From Pseudomonas sp. ATCC 13867 (lineage in GTDB: Bacteria > Pseudomonadota > Gammaproteobacteria > Pseudomonadales > Pseudomonadaceae), in the NCBI RefSeq assembly GCF_000349845.1, contig NC_020829.1, positions 1,798,001-1,862,000 on the forward strand: DNA of 64,000 nucleotides. Reading direction: 5' to 3'. Below the pieces are notes generated by a model, which saw nothing but the letters and a program-made list of their open reading frames with translations, was not told where the DNA came from and ran no database searches. Position 1 is the first letter of the stretch. Each line of letters begins with the position of its first letter. This document shows positions 8,905 to 17,920 of this stretch, piece by piece. The position numbers and the translations under genes were made by a program.

Positions 8905-9088
8905 AGGCCGTCAGCGCGCCGATCACCCTGCTCACCGGCGGGGCGACCCGCAACAGCCACAGCTGCTTCATGAACAGCGGGTCGGCGAAGATCGCCTCGC
9001 CCAGGTTGCGCGCCGGGTTCAGCGAGGTATTGTCGAGCGGGATGCTGATCAGGGGATCAGCGCCAGCGCCAGGCCGAAGGCCAGCGCA
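8905..9088 (-). pseudogene. aqpZ: Decayed 3' remnant of an aquaporin Z gene
   Basis: Read on the minus strand from 9088, the sequence gives [12 protein letters not shown] and then, after a one-base deletion near 9051-9055, LISIPLDNTSLNPARNLGEA, followed by FMKQLWLLRVAPPVSRVIGAL. This matches the C-terminal half of AqpZ, including the second NPA motif as NPAR and the LIHLISIPVTNTSVNPAR region. The N-terminal half is absent: the remnant starts exactly at the stop codon of the neighbouring oxidoreductase gene. It is therefore a truncated and frameshifted relic with no likely function. Confidence 0.75.
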
Positions 9089-9712
9089 TCAGGCTTGCGT
9101 ACCCAACTGCTCCGCGCGGCGCAGCCAGGTCTGGCGCTGTTCCTCGCTGGAGCCGCGGATCGGGCTGAACTCCTCCAGATGATGGAACTCGATACCGCAG
9201 GGCGCGAGGATGCAGCGGGTCATCTGGCGGTGCGCCGGAGCGCCCTGGCGCAGGCGGTAGTGCCAGTGGGTCTGGTCGTGGCTGACCAGCAGGTCGGCGC
9301 TGCGCCCGCTGAGCAGCGGCTCGAACTCGCGGGATTCGGCCGAGCGGTAGCGGAAGGCGAAGCCCGGTTGCAGCACGCGGTCGAAGAAACCCTGCAGCAG
9401 CGCCGGCAAGCCGCCCCACCAGACCGGGTAGATGAACGCCAGGTGCTGCGCCCAGTGAATCTGCCGCTGCGCCTCCAGCACGTCCGCCTCGAGGCTCTGG
9501 CTCTGTTCGTAACCGCCACGCAGCACGGGGTCGAAGTTCAGCTCGCCGAGCTTCAGGCTGTGCACCACGTGGCCCTTGTTGCGCGCGCCCTGGGCGTAGG
9601 CCTCCGCCAGCGCGTGGCAGAAGCCGCCGGGCTTGGGCGAGCCGAGCACCAGCAGCACGCGCTTGCCGTCGCCTTCGATGGGGGTGGCGCCATGCTTGGC
9701 CGCATCAACCAT
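9089..9712 (-). CDS. NAD(P)H-dependent flavin oxidoreductase, quinone reductase-like
   Basis: A 207-residue flavodoxin-fold protein of the NQO1/KefF/MdaB family. It has [22 protein letters not shown] (the FMN/FAD phosphate loop, about 18-40) and [31 protein letters not shown] (about 90-120), the classic signature of the family. It probably reduces quinones or similar acceptors with NAD(P)H in the cytoplasm. It follows fumC in the same direction with an 8-bp overlap, so the two are likely co-transcribed. PAO1 PA0853/PA0854 have the same order as recalled. About 20 residues before the fold are not conserved in type, so the start could lie slightly downstream. Confidence 0.8.
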   Translation of the reverse strand: MVDAAKHGATPIEGDGKRVLLVLGSPKPGGFCHALAEAYAQGARNKGHVVHSLKLGELNFDPVLRGGYEQSQSLEADVLEAQRQIHWAQHLAFIYPVWWGGLPALLQGFFDRVLQPGFAFRYRSAESREFEPLLSGRSADLLVSHDQTHWHYRLRQGAPAHRQMTRCILAPCGIEFHHLEEFSPIRGSSEEQRQTWLRRAEQLGTQA

Positions 9713-11099
9713 TCTGTCCCGCCTCCAGCATGGTTTCCGGGCGTACCCACTGATCGAACTCGGCGTCGCTCAGGTAGCCCAGCTCCAGCGCCGCTTCGCG
9801 CAGGGTCTTGCCCTCGGCGTAGGCCTTCTTGGCGATCTCGGCGGCCTTGTCGTAGCCGATGTGCGGGTTCAGCGCGGTGACCAGCATCAGGCCGCGCTCC
9901 AGGTGCTCGCGCATCTTTGCCGCGTCCGGCTCCATGCCGGCCACGCAGTGGCTGTTGAAGTTGCGGCAGCCGTCGGCGAGCAGGCGCACCGATTCGAGCA
10001 GGTTGTGGATGATCACCGGCTTGAACACGTTCAACTGCAGGTGACCCTGGCTGGCGGCGAAGGTGATGGTCGCGTCGTTGCCGAATACCTGGCAGGCGAG
10101 CATCGACAGGGCCTCACACTGGGTCGGGTTGACCTTGCCGGGCATGATCGAGGAGCCGGGCTCGTTGGCCGGCAGCTTCACTTCGGCGAAGCCTGCGCGC
10201 GGGCCGGAGCCGAGCAGGCGCAGGTCGTTGGCGATCTTCATCAGGGCGGTGGCCAGGGCCTTCGTGGCGCCGGAGAGAATCACCAGCGGCTCGTGCCCGG
10301 CCAATGCGGCGAACTTGTTCGGCGCGGAGACGAAGGGCAGGCCGGAAAGGTCGGCCAGTTCGGCGGCGATGGCGTCGGCGAACTCCTTCGGCGCATTCAG
10401 CCCGGTACCGACGGCGGTACCGCCCTGGGCCAGCTCGTAGACCGCCGGCAGCGCGGCGCGAATGGCGCGCTCGGCATAGTCCAGCTGGGCGACGAAGGCG
10501 GAAAGCTCCTGGCCGAAGGTGACCGGCGTGGCGTCCATCAGGTGGGTGCGGCCGGTCTTCACCAGGCTGGCGTGGCGGGCGGCCTGCTGGGCAAGGCCGC
10601 CGCTGAGCTCGGCGATGGCCGGCAGCAGGTCGTCATGCACGGCGCGCGCGGCGGCGAGGTGCATGGCGGTGGGGAAGCTGTCGTTGGAGCTCTGTGCGCG
10701 GTTGACGTGATCGTTGGGGTGTACTGGCGACTTGCCGCCGCGACCTTTGCCGGCGATCTCGTTGGCGCGACCGGCGATCACCTCGTTGACGTTCATGTTG
10801 CTCTGGGTGCCGCTGCCGGTCTGCCAGACCACCAGCGGGAACTGATCATCGTGCTCGCCGGCGAGGACTTCGTCGGCGGCTTCTTCGATCAGGCTGGTGA
10901 TGTTTTCCGGCAGTTCGCCCAATTGGGCATTCACGCGGCCCGCGGCCTTCTTGACCAGCGCCAGGGCATGCACCACGGCCAGCGGCATGCGCTGCCCGCC
11001 AATGGCGAAGTTTTCCAGCGAACGCTGGGTCTGCGCCCCCCAATAGGCATCGTCGGGGACTTCGATGGGGCCAAGGCTGTCGGTTTCGGTGCGGCTCAT
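9705..11099 (-). CDS. fumC: Class II fumarate hydratase FumC
   Basis: A 464-residue member of the fumarase/aspartase superfamily, converting fumarate and malate in the TCA cycle without an iron-sulfur cluster. Substrate-site motifs are [57 protein letters not shown] and the family signature [11 protein letters not shown]. Length is normal for FumC. In P. aeruginosa a FumC copy is induced under iron limitation, as it replaces iron-dependent fumarase. No Fur box was fixed here. AGGAG precedes ATG 11099. Confidence 0.95.
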   Translation of the reverse strand: MSRTETDSLGPIEVPDDAYWGAQTQRSLENFAIGGQRMPLAVVHALALVKKAAGRVNAQLGELPENITSLIEEAADEVLAGEHDDQFPLVVWQTGSGTQSNMNVNEVIAGRANEIAGKGRGGKSPVHPNDHVNRAQSSNDSFPTAMHLAAARAVHDDLLPAIAELSGGLAQQAARHASLVKTGRTHLMDATPVTFGQELSAFVAQLDYAERAIRAALPAVYELAQGGTAVGTGLNAPKEFADAIAAELADLSGLPFVSAPNKFAALAGHEPLVILSGATKALATALMKIANDLRLLGSGPRAGFAEVKLPANEPGSSIMPGKVNPTQCEALSMLACQVFGNDATITFAASQGHLQLNVFKPVIIHNLLESVRLLADGCRNFNSHCVAGMEPDAAKMREHLERGLMLVTALNPHIGYDKAAEIAKKAYAEGKTLREAALELGYLSDAEFDQWVRPETMLEAGQNG

Positions 11100-11189
11100 G
11101 ATGCGTTCCTCCTGGAATGACTCGGGCAGTTTAGGCCGTTGTCAGCGCTCCGGGTTCCGCGTCGGATCAATTGCCCTGATAGAGCCCGT

Positions 11190-12203
11190 TCACCAGCGCG
11201 CCCGGGTGGCGCCGACCCAGCCCAATGCTTCGCGTACCGGGACGTGCTCGCCGTCGAGGCTGCGCAGGGAGCCGTCGAAGTGGCCGAACCACTGGCTGGT
11301 CTCGGCGAACAGCGGCCCCAGGCGAGGGCAGGCGCGGTGCAGCTTGCGCGGCGTGAAGGTCAGGTCGACCCGCTTGCAGGGGCTGAGCAGGCGCCACGGA
11401 GCCAGGGGATCGTGGGGCGTCTGGTGGATCTCGACGTCGTGTTCCAGGCGTTGCAGTTCGCCGCCGAACCACAGGGCGTTTTCCTTGAGCGGGGTGTGGT
11501 CCGTCCAGCCGCTGCCGAAGTTGCCGGCGATGCCGCCGGGCGCGGCGAAGGCGGCGCGCGTCCAGTGGGTGCGGAAGGGCCACACGCCCCGGCCGAAGTC
11601 CAGGGCGGCGAAGCTTTCGCCGGCGCTGCACTGGTAGACGCTGCGGCCGAGCTGCAGGCTGCCGCGCACCGGCAGGCCCATCTGCCGGCTGCAGGCGTGG
11701 AAGCAGTGGCCGCTCATGGGCACGATCAGGTTGACCGACTCCAGGTGCGCGGGACGCTGGACTTCCAGCGCCAGGTCCAGCGGCTGGCCGCCGAGGTCGG
11801 GGGCGCAGGCGGTGATGCGCAATTGGCCGGGCTGTTCGACGAAGTTCAGGCTCAGGTCGCCATGCTGGAAGCTGTGGCTCTGGTTGGGCACCTCGGGCAG
11901 TTCGCAGCCCCGGCCCAGCGCGGTGATCCGGGTGCGGTGCACCGAGCGGCCGGATTCCAGGTCGAGGAAGTAGAGGGCGCCGTAGCCCAGGTAGTCGAGG
12001 TCGGCGACGGTCAGCGAGAGCATCCACCCCGGCGCGTTGATGCACCAGTGGTTCCAGCGTTTGCGGCGGCCCGGATTGCCCGGCAGGTGGCAGAGGACCT
12101 GCGGCCGGCTGGACCAGCCGACGGCGCTGGCGTTCAGGCGGCCCTGGGGGTCGCACAAGGGCGGTGAGTTCGCGTAGGGCGGCATGTGAGTGAAGGTGTT
12201 CAT
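11190..12203 (-). CDS. DUF2804 domain protein
   Basis: A 337-residue protein spanning a DUF2804 family domain. It has GRRKRWNHWCINAPGWMLSLTVADLDYLGYGALYFLD near the N terminus, HTRITALGRGCELPE, and FGRGVWPFRTHWTRAAFAA in the centre, and is rich in Trp. The family is widespread but uncharacterised, with a beta-rich, lipocalin-like predicted fold. No signal peptide is evident. The start at 12203 gives MNTFTHMPPYANSPPLCDPQG. The frame extends upstream to 12338, but that part looks noncoding. It lies between fumC and the DUF2059 gene, as in PAO1 as recalled. Function unknown. Confidence 0.75.
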   Translation of the reverse strand: MNTFTHMPPYANSPPLCDPQGRLNASAVGWSSRPQVLCHLPGNPGRRKRWNHWCINAPGWMLSLTVADLDYLGYGALYFLDLESGRSVHRTRITALGRGCELPEVPNQSHSFQHGDLSLNFVEQPGQLRITACAPDLGGQPLDLALEVQRPAHLESVNLIVPMSGHCFHACSRQMGLPVRGSLQLGRSVYQCSAGESFAALDFGRGVWPFRTHWTRAAFAAPGGIAGNFGSGWTDHTPLKENALWFGGELQRLEHDVEIHQTPHDPLAPWRLLSPCKRVDLTFTPRKLHRACPRLGPLFAETSQWFGHFDGSLRSLDGEHVPVREALGWVGATRARW

Positions 12204-12370
12204 TGGACACATCCATGTGGCAACGCGACGCAGCATGCCGGTTTGCCGATACGTCGACAAGAGAAATGGGTCACCTCCCTGCTGTTCGGCGGTCTCTTGA
12301 GCACTTTCCGAACTTAGGCGCAGAATGGCGGGTCCCACCCGGACACACCTTCAGACTCAAGGACCGCCCC

Positions 12371-12880
12371 ATGACCGTTCTTCGTACCCTCTGCACCGCA
12401 GCTCTACTGGTGGGTTTCAGCTCTCTTGCCCTGGCCGACGCCAACACCGAGGCGGAGAAGTTCCTCAAGCAGGTTCACGCCGACAAGCTCACCGTGCCGG
12501 TCTATGCACAGGTCCAGCAGATGCTCGCCCAGCGTTTCGCCGAGGCCAAGGCGCCCGACAGCAAGAAGGCCGTACTGGAGCGCTATCAGGCCAAGGCCAA
12601 TGCCGAACTCGATCGCGCGGTCGGCTGGGACAAGCTCAAGCCTGAACTGGTCAAGCTCTACACCAGCAACTTCAGCGAGTCCGAGCTCAAGCAGATCAAC
12701 GATTTCTATGCCTCGCCGGTGGGCCGCAAGATGCTGGACAAGATGCCGCGCCTGACCGCCGAATCCGCCCAACTGACCCAGGCCAAGCTGCAGACCGCAG
12801 TCGAGCCGGTGAACAAGCTGATGGCCGACATGGACAAGGAACTGGGTGTGAAAGCCCCGGCTCCGGCCAAGAAGCCCTGA
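12371..12880 (+). CDS. DUF2059 periplasmic protein
   Basis: A 169-residue secreted protein with a signal peptide (MTVLRTLCTAALLVGFSSLALA, about 1-22) followed by a helical DUF2059 domain (about 70-135, with LYTSNFSESELKQINDFYASPVGRKML). The C terminus is Ala/Pro/Lys-rich (KAPAPAKKP). The family is common next to bolA in Pseudomonas and has no assigned activity. ATG 12371 follows CCCC after a purine-poor stretch, so the ribosome site is weak. The signal peptide fixes the start better than the SD does. Confidence 0.8.
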   Translation: MTVLRTLCTAALLVGFSSLALADANTEAEKFLKQVHADKLTVPVYAQVQQMLAQRFAEAKAPDSKKAVLERYQAKANAELDRAVGWDKLKPELVKLYTSNFSESELKQINDFYASPVGRKMLDKMPRLTAESAQLTQAKLQTAVEPVNKLMADMDKELGVKAPAPAKKP

Positions 12881-12926
12881 CTTTTACGGCTTTTCATGAA
12901 CCGCCTGATTTACAGCGAGACCCGAC

Positions 12927-13232
12927 ATGAGCATGCGTGACCGTATCCAGACCGCCCTGGGCGCCCTCGAACCGCAGCACCTGGAGGTGTTCGACGAGAG
13001 CCACATGCACAGCCGCGGGCAGGAAACGCACTACAAGGCCGTGATCGTCAGCCCGGCGTTCGCCGGGCTGAACGCGGTGAAGCGGCATCAGAAGGTCTAC
13101 GGCGCGCTCGGCGATCTGATGAGCCAGTTCCACGCCCTGGCGATGCACACCTACACCCCCGAGGAGTGGGCGCAGCAGGGACAAGCACCGGATTCGCCGA
13201 CCTGCCGTGGCGGCAGCAAGCACGATCTTTGA
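12927..13232 (+). CDS. bolA: BolA family protein
   Basis: A 101-residue BolA/IbaG-fold protein with LEVFDESHMHSRGQETHYKAVIVSPAFAGLNAVKRHQKVYGAL. This holds the conserved His and the helix-turn-helix-like RHQKVY motif. BolA proteins bind monothiol glutaredoxins through a shared [2Fe-2S] cluster and influence morphology, biofilm and stress responses. The gene starts 46 bp after the DUF2059 gene and is probably in one transcript with it. The C-terminal tail after residue 85 is polar and variable. Confidence 0.9.
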   Translation: MSMRDRIQTALGALEPQHLEVFDESHMHSRGQETHYKAVIVSPAFAGLNAVKRHQKVYGALGDLMSQFHALAMHTYTPEEWAQQGQAPDSPTCRGGSKHDL

Positions 13233-13459
13233 GAGCTGCTGCGCGTCGGCCCTGCTGCGTTGGAAATCGATCGAAGTTGCTCATTTACAAAACGTAAACT
13301 CCGCACTTCGCTCGATTTTATTCGCTGGCGCTCACCCTTCGGGCCAGCCTTCGGCTGTTACTTCCGCTGGTCGTTTCGCCTTGCATGGCTCTAGCTCGCG
13401 AGCTCTCAACCGACTACCGGAATGTGAGGCAAGCTCCGCTCCGTGTAGAATGCGACTCC
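13233..13459. repeat. Intergenic repeat-like noncoding segment
   Basis: This 227-bp stretch contains no convincing gene. It reads like a noncoding element I associate with Pseudomonas intergenic regions (CGTCGGCCCTGCTGCGTTGG near its start, GGTCGTTTCGCCTTGCATGG later). No second copy lies in this window, so the call rests on recollection only. Confidence 0.3.
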
Positions 13460-13490
13460 CAGCGCCGGCTTCTGCCGGCGCTGTCATTTT
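13460..13490 (+). terminator. Intrinsic terminator upstream of trhO
   Basis: Stem CAGCGCCGGC / GCCGGCGCTG around TTCT, followed by TCATTTT. It probably ends the DUF2059-bolA transcript, 72 bp before trhO. Confidence 0.65.
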
Positions 13491-13561
13491 CAGCTTCTGA
13501 TTCAGCTGTCGAGCCAAAGAACCCGGTCCGCCCTTTACGCGGGCGACCACTGGAGTGATGC

Positions 13562-14497
13562 ATGACCACCGAAAGAATCGTCGTCGCGGCGTTGTACAAG
13601 TTCGTCTCCCTGCCCGACTACGTCGCCCTGCGCGAGCCCTTGCTGCAGACCCTGCTGGACAACGGCGTGAAGGGCACCCTGCTACTCGCCGAGGAAGGCA
13701 TCAACGGCACCGTTTCCGGCACCCGCGCCGGCATCGACGGCCTGCTGGCCTGGCTGCGCAACGACCCGCGCCTGGCCGATGTCGACCACAAGGAGTCCTA
13801 CTGCGAGGAGCAACCCTTCTACCGCACCAAGGTCAAGCTGAAGAAGGAAATCGTCACCCTCGGCGTGCCGGGCGTGGACCCGAACGCCAAGGTTGGCACC
13901 TACGTCGAACCCCGGGACTGGAACGCGCTGATCTCCGACCCGGAGGTGCTGCTGATCGACACCCGCAACGACTACGAAGTGGCCATCGGTACCTTCGAGG
14001 GCGCCATCGACCCGAAGACCAAGTCGTTCCGCGAGTTCCCCGACTACATCCGCGAGCATTACGACCCGGCGAAACACAAGAAGGTCGCGATGTTCTGCAC
14101 CGGCGGCATTCGCTGCGAGAAGGCGTCGAGCTACATGCTCAGCGAAGGTTTCGAAGAGGTCTTCCACCTCAAGGGCGGCATCCTCAAGTACCTGGAGGAA
14201 GTACCCGAGGCGCAGACCCTCTGGCGCGGCGACTGCTTCGTGTTCGACAACCGCGTGACCGTGCGCCATGACCTGACCGAAGGCGACTACGATCAGTGCC
14301 ATGCCTGCCGCAACCCGATCTCGGCCCTCGATCGCGCCTCGGAGCACTATGCGCCGGGCATCAGTTGCCCGCACTGCTGGGACTCGCTGTCGGAGAAGAC
14401 CCGAGCCAGCGCCCGCGAGCGGCAGAAGCAGATCGAGCTGGCGCGCCAGCGCAACCTGCCGCACCCCATTGGCCGTGACCCCCGCGCGGAGAACTGA
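13562..14497 (+). CDS. trhO: tRNA uridine 5-hydroxylase TrhO, rhodanese family
   Basis: A 311-residue YceA-type protein that makes 5-hydroxyuridine at position 34 of tRNAs with molecular oxygen. It has an N-terminal acylphosphatase-like domain (about 5-95, with [19 protein letters not shown]), a rhodanese domain (about 120-220) with the active-site loop [12 protein letters not shown], and a C-terminal zinc-like motif with CHACRNPI and CPHCW. Its length is typical. It overlaps no other gene. The DsbA-like gene begins 3 bp after its stop, so they are probably co-transcribed. Confidence 0.93.
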   Translation: MTTERIVVAALYKFVSLPDYVALREPLLQTLLDNGVKGTLLLAEEGINGTVSGTRAGIDGLLAWLRNDPRLADVDHKESYCEEQPFYRTKVKLKKEIVTLGVPGVDPNAKVGTYVEPRDWNALISDPEVLLIDTRNDYEVAIGTFEGAIDPKTKSFREFPDYIREHYDPAKHKKVAMFCTGGIRCEKASSYMLSEGFEEVFHLKGGILKYLEEVPEAQTLWRGDCFVFDNRVTVRHDLTEGDYDQCHACRNPISALDRASEHYAPGISCPHCWDSLSEKTRASARERQKQIELARQRNLPHPIGRDPRAEN

Positions 14498-14500
14498 TCC

Positions 14501-15136
14501 ATGACCAGCCGCCTGCTCTACGTGATGGACCCGATGTGCTCCTGGTGCTGGGGTTTCGCCCCGGTGGCCAGGCAGTTGGTGGAGCAGGCGCGCGCCGCGG
14601 GCGTGCCGCTGGCGCTGGTGATGGGCGGACTGCGCACGGGGCAGGGCGCCGCGCTGGAGCCGACCACCAGGCGCTACATCCTCGAACACTGGCACGCGGT
14701 GCATGAAGCCACCGGCCAGCCGTTCCGCTTCGAAAACGCCTTGCCCGACGGCTTCGTCTACGACACCGAGCCGGCCTGCCGCGCGGTGGTCACCGCGCGC
14801 CGCCTGGACGAGGACTGCGCCTGGGCGCTGGTCGGCGAAATCCAGCGGGCGTTCTACGCCGAAGGCCGCGACGTCACCCGGGCCGCGGTGCTCACCGATC
14901 TGGCCGAACAGGTCGGCCTGCCGCGCATCGAGTTCGCCGAAGCCTTCGACAGCCAGGACAACCATCTGGCGACCCTGGCCGACTTTTCCTGGGCCCGCGA
15001 CCTGGGCATCGCCGGCTTTCCCACACTGCTGGCCGAGCGCGACGGCCAGTTGGCCCTGCTGACCAACGGCTACCAGCCGCTGGGCGAACTCGCCCCGCTG
15101 CTGGAGCGCTGGCTGGAGCGCGGGCGGCATGCCTGA
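14501..15136 (+). CDS. DsbA family protein (FrnE-like thioredoxin fold)
   Basis: A 211-residue cytoplasmic DsbA-fold protein. The active-site CSWC is at residues 13-16 (MDPMCSWCWGF), and an inserted helical domain separates the two halves of the thioredoxin fold. The cis-Pro loop is GIAGFPTLL near residue 170. It lacks a signal peptide, unlike periplasmic DsbA, and resembles FrnE-type proteins of unclear substrate. It overlaps the next ABC gene by 8 bp. The trhO-DsbA-like-ABC order matches PA0858-PA0860 as recalled. Confidence 0.8.
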   Translation: MTSRLLYVMDPMCSWCWGFAPVARQLVEQARAAGVPLALVMGGLRTGQGAALEPTTRRYILEHWHAVHEATGQPFRFENALPDGFVYDTEPACRAVVTARRLDEDCAWALVGEIQRAFYAEGRDVTRAAVLTDLAEQVGLPRIEFAEAFDSQDNHLATLADFSWARDLGIAGFPTLLAERDGQLALLTNGYQPLGELAPLLERWLERGRHA

Positions 15137-16922
15137 GCTGTCCGCTGACCGCCTGAGCTGGGCGGAGATTCGTCGGCTCGCTTTCCGTCACCGCAAGGCC
15201 CTGATCCTCGCCAACCTGGTCGCCGTGCTGGCCACCGCCTGCAGTGTGCCGATCCCGCTGCTGCTGCCGCTGCTGGTCGATGAAGTGCTGCTGGGCAAGG
15301 GCGACGTCGCCCTGCAGGTGATGAACCACTGGCTGCCCGACGGCTGGCACAAGCCGGTCGGCTACATCGGCCTGATGCTGCTGGTGACCCTGGTGCTGCG
15401 CAGTTGCGCGCTGGTGTTCAACGTCCTCCAGGCCAAGCTGTTCGCGCGGTTGTCCAAGGACGTGGTGTACCGCATTCGCCTGCGCCTGATCGAACGGCTA
15501 AAGCACATCTCCCTGAGCGAATACGAAACCCTCGGCGGCGGGTCGGTCAGCGCGCATCTGGTGACCGATCTCGATACCCTCGACAAGTTCGTCGGCGACA
15601 CCCTGAGCCGCTTCCTGGTGGCGCTGCTGACCCTTTGCGGTACCGCAGGCATCCTGATCTGGATGCACTGGAAGCTGGCGCTGCTGATCCTGCTGTTCAA
15701 CCCGCTGGTGATCTTCGCCACGGTGCAACTGGGCAAACGCGTGAAGCACCTGAAGAAGCTGGAGAACGACAGCACCTCGCGCTTCACCCAGGCGCTGACC
15801 GAAACCCTGGAGGCCATCCAGGAAGTGCGCGCCGGCAATCGCCAGGGCTTCTTCCTCGGACGTCTCGGCGTGCGCGCTCGCGAAGTGCGCGACTACGCCG
15901 TCGCCTCGCAGTGGAAGAGCGACGCCGCCGGGCGCGCCAGCGGCCTGCTGTTCCAGTTCGGCATCGACCTGTTCCGCGCCGCGGCCATGCTTACCGTGCT
16001 GTTCTCCGACCTGTCCATCGGCCAGATGCTCGCCGTGTTCAGCTACCTCTGGTTCATGATCGGCCCGGTCGAACAACTGCTCAGCCTGCAATACGCCTTC
16101 TATGCCGCCGGTGGCGCGCTGGCCCGGATCAACGAGCTGCTGGCCCGTGCCGACGAGCCGCAGTATCCGCCGCGCCGCGATCCCTTCGTCGGTCACGGCA
16201 CGGTTGGTATCCAGGTGCGCGACCTGAGTTTCGCCTACCGCGACGAACGCGTGCTCGATGGCATGGACCTGGACATCGCCCCCGGCGAGAAGGTCGCCAT
16301 CGTCGGCGCCAGCGGCGGCGGCAAGAGCACCCTGGTACAGTTGCTGCTCGGCCTCTACCAGCCGCAATCCGGCAGCATCCGCTACGGCGGCGTAGCACTG
16401 GAGGAGATCGGCCTGGAGTGCGTGCGCGAGCATGTGGCAGTGGTGTTGCAGCATCCGGCGCTGTTCAACGACAGCGTGCGCGCCAACCTGACCCTGGGCC
16501 GCGAGCGCAGTGACGAGGCCTGCTGGCGCGCGCTGGAAGTGGCGCAACTGGCGGACACCATTCTCGCGCTGCCGCAGGGGCTGGACAGCGTGGTCGGCCG
16601 CTCCGGCGTACGCCTCTCCGGCGGCCAGCGGCAGCGTCTGGCGATTGCCCGGATGGTGCTGGCCGAACCCAAGGTGGTGATCCTCGACGAGGCGACCTCG
16701 GCGCTGGACGCCGCCACCGAGTATGCCTTGCACCAGGCGCTGGGCCGCTTCCTCGAAGGGCGCACCACGCTGATCATTGCCCACCGCCTGTCGGCGGTTA
16801 AGCAGGCCGACCGGGTGCTGGTGTTCGATGGCGGGCGCATCGCCGAGGACGGCGCCCACCAGCAGTTGATCGCCGAAGGCGGGCTCTATGCCCGCCTGTA
16901 CGGGCATCTGCAGCAGAGCTGA
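15129..16922 (+). CDS. ABC exporter half-transporter (fused permease-ATPase)
   Basis: A 597-residue type I exporter with six transmembrane helices (about 20-320) and a C-terminal ATPase. Motifs are Walker A GASGGGKST (about 393-401), signature LSGGQRQRLAIARM, Walker B VVILDEATSALD and the H-loop IAHRLSAVK. It resembles MsbA/multidrug-type half-transporters that act as homodimers. The substrate is not evident. The stop codon is immediately followed by the stop of the convergent methyltransferase gene, so there is no space for a terminator. Confidence 0.9.
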   Translation: MPELSADRLSWAEIRRLAFRHRKALILANLVAVLATACSVPIPLLLPLLVDEVLLGKGDVALQVMNHWLPDGWHKPVGYIGLMLLVTLVLRSCALVFNVLQAKLFARLSKDVVYRIRLRLIERLKHISLSEYETLGGGSVSAHLVTDLDTLDKFVGDTLSRFLVALLTLCGTAGILIWMHWKLALLILLFNPLVIFATVQLGKRVKHLKKLENDSTSRFTQALTETLEAIQEVRAGNRQGFFLGRLGVRAREVRDYAVASQWKSDAAGRASGLLFQFGIDLFRAAAMLTVLFSDLSIGQMLAVFSYLWFMIGPVEQLLSLQYAFYAAGGALARINELLARADEPQYPPRRDPFVGHGTVGIQVRDLSFAYRDERVLDGMDLDIAPGEKVAIVGASGGGKSTLVQLLLGLYQPQSGSIRYGGVALEEIGLECVREHVAVVLQHPALFNDSVRANLTLGRERSDEACWRALEVAQLADTILALPQGLDSVVGRSGVRLSGGQRQRLAIARMVLAEPKVVILDEATSALDAATEYALHQALGRFLEGRTTLIIAHRLSAVKQADRVLVFDGGRIAEDGAHQQLIAEGGLYARLYGHLQQS

Positions 16923-17801
16923 TCAGCCGTAGCGCGTGACGTCGAGGAAGGTCACGCAATTGCCCAGGTCATGGAAGATCCGCGCCTGGCCGATGTCGTT
17001 GTAGGCAATGCCCAGCAGCAGGTCGAGCAGTTCGGCGTCGCTGCGGTAGTTCGGTTTCCAGTCCAGGAGCCCTTCCAGGTAGGCGATGTCCGGTATTCCC
17101 GGCAGGAAATTGCTCAGCAACAGGCGTCCGCCCGGCAACAGGCGGGCGAACAGGTTGCGGGTGAGATCGCGGGCGTCCTGGTCGCCGAGGACTTCATAGA
17201 GCCCGGCGCAGTAGATCAGGTCGAAATGGCACAGGTCGGTTCGCCCATAGAACAGTTCGTCGAGGCTGCACTGCACGGCCCGTATGCCCTGCGAGGCGTA
17301 GCAGGACTCCACGGTCTGCAGCGGCTGGAGTTGCGCGTCGAGGGCGATGAACTCGCGGAAGTACCCGTCGCGCAGGGCCCGCGAAAGATCCGCCTCGCGC
17401 AGGTGGCCGCAGCCCACGCAGAGGATGCGTGCCTGGCCGCCGAGCTGTTCACAGGTGCGGTCGATCTCCCGGGCCAGCAACTGGCGGCGCGAGCGCAGGG
17501 CGCGCGAGGCGGGCGCGGAGCAGGCGTAGCGGAACAGCTCGTCGGTGGGGCCGTCGGGCAGCAGGGTGCTGTCGATGCCGTAGAGGTAATCCATCAGCAC
17601 GGCATTGCCGGCGCCTTCGCCCATTGGCCGCTCTCGCCGGCGGGGGAAGGGCAGCACACGGGGGCGTTCCTCGAGGCTTGCGTGGCCGGTGGCCAATGCC
17701 AGCAGCTCGGAGTTGCTGTCCTTGATGCGGTGCAGTTGCTGTTCGAGTTCTTCGATGGCTTGCCTGAGCGATTCCGGATTCTGCTGGGTCAGATTGTCCA
17801 T
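16923..17801 (-). CDS. Class I SAM-dependent methyltransferase
   Basis: A 292-residue protein. Residues 1-60 are polar and coiled-coil-like (LRQAIEELEQQLHRIKDSN). A Rossmann methyltransferase domain follows (about 115-240), with motif I ARILCVGCGHLREADL, acidic FIALDAQ, and DLIYCAGLYEVLGD as motif IV. The substrate is unknown. The open frame continues far upstream, but the stretch before MDNLTQQNPESLRQ lies over the neighbouring gene and looks noncoding, so ATG 17801 was chosen. It lies downstream of the LuxR gene on the same strand (119 bp gap). Confidence 0.75.
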   Translation of the reverse strand: MDNLTQQNPESLRQAIEELEQQLHRIKDSNSELLALATGHASLEERPRVLPFPRRRERPMGEGAGNAVLMDYLYGIDSTLLPDGPTDELFRYACSAPASRALRSRRQLLAREIDRTCEQLGGQARILCVGCGHLREADLSRALRDGYFREFIALDAQLQPLQTVESCYASQGIRAVQCSLDELFYGRTDLCHFDLIYCAGLYEVLGDQDARDLTRNLFARLLPGGRLLLSNFLPGIPDIAYLEGLLDWKPNYRSDAELLDLLLGIAYNDIGQARIFHDLGNCVTFLDVTRYG

Positions 17802-17920
17802 TGCTGTCCACCCGGGGGTCCGATTGCGTGGCCGACCCCTTCGGGCCGGTAGTCCAGTTACCACGGTAGGGCGGGCGAAGCCCTTGGCCATCATCTGAAT
17901 GAATGACGCCGCTCGCCGGA

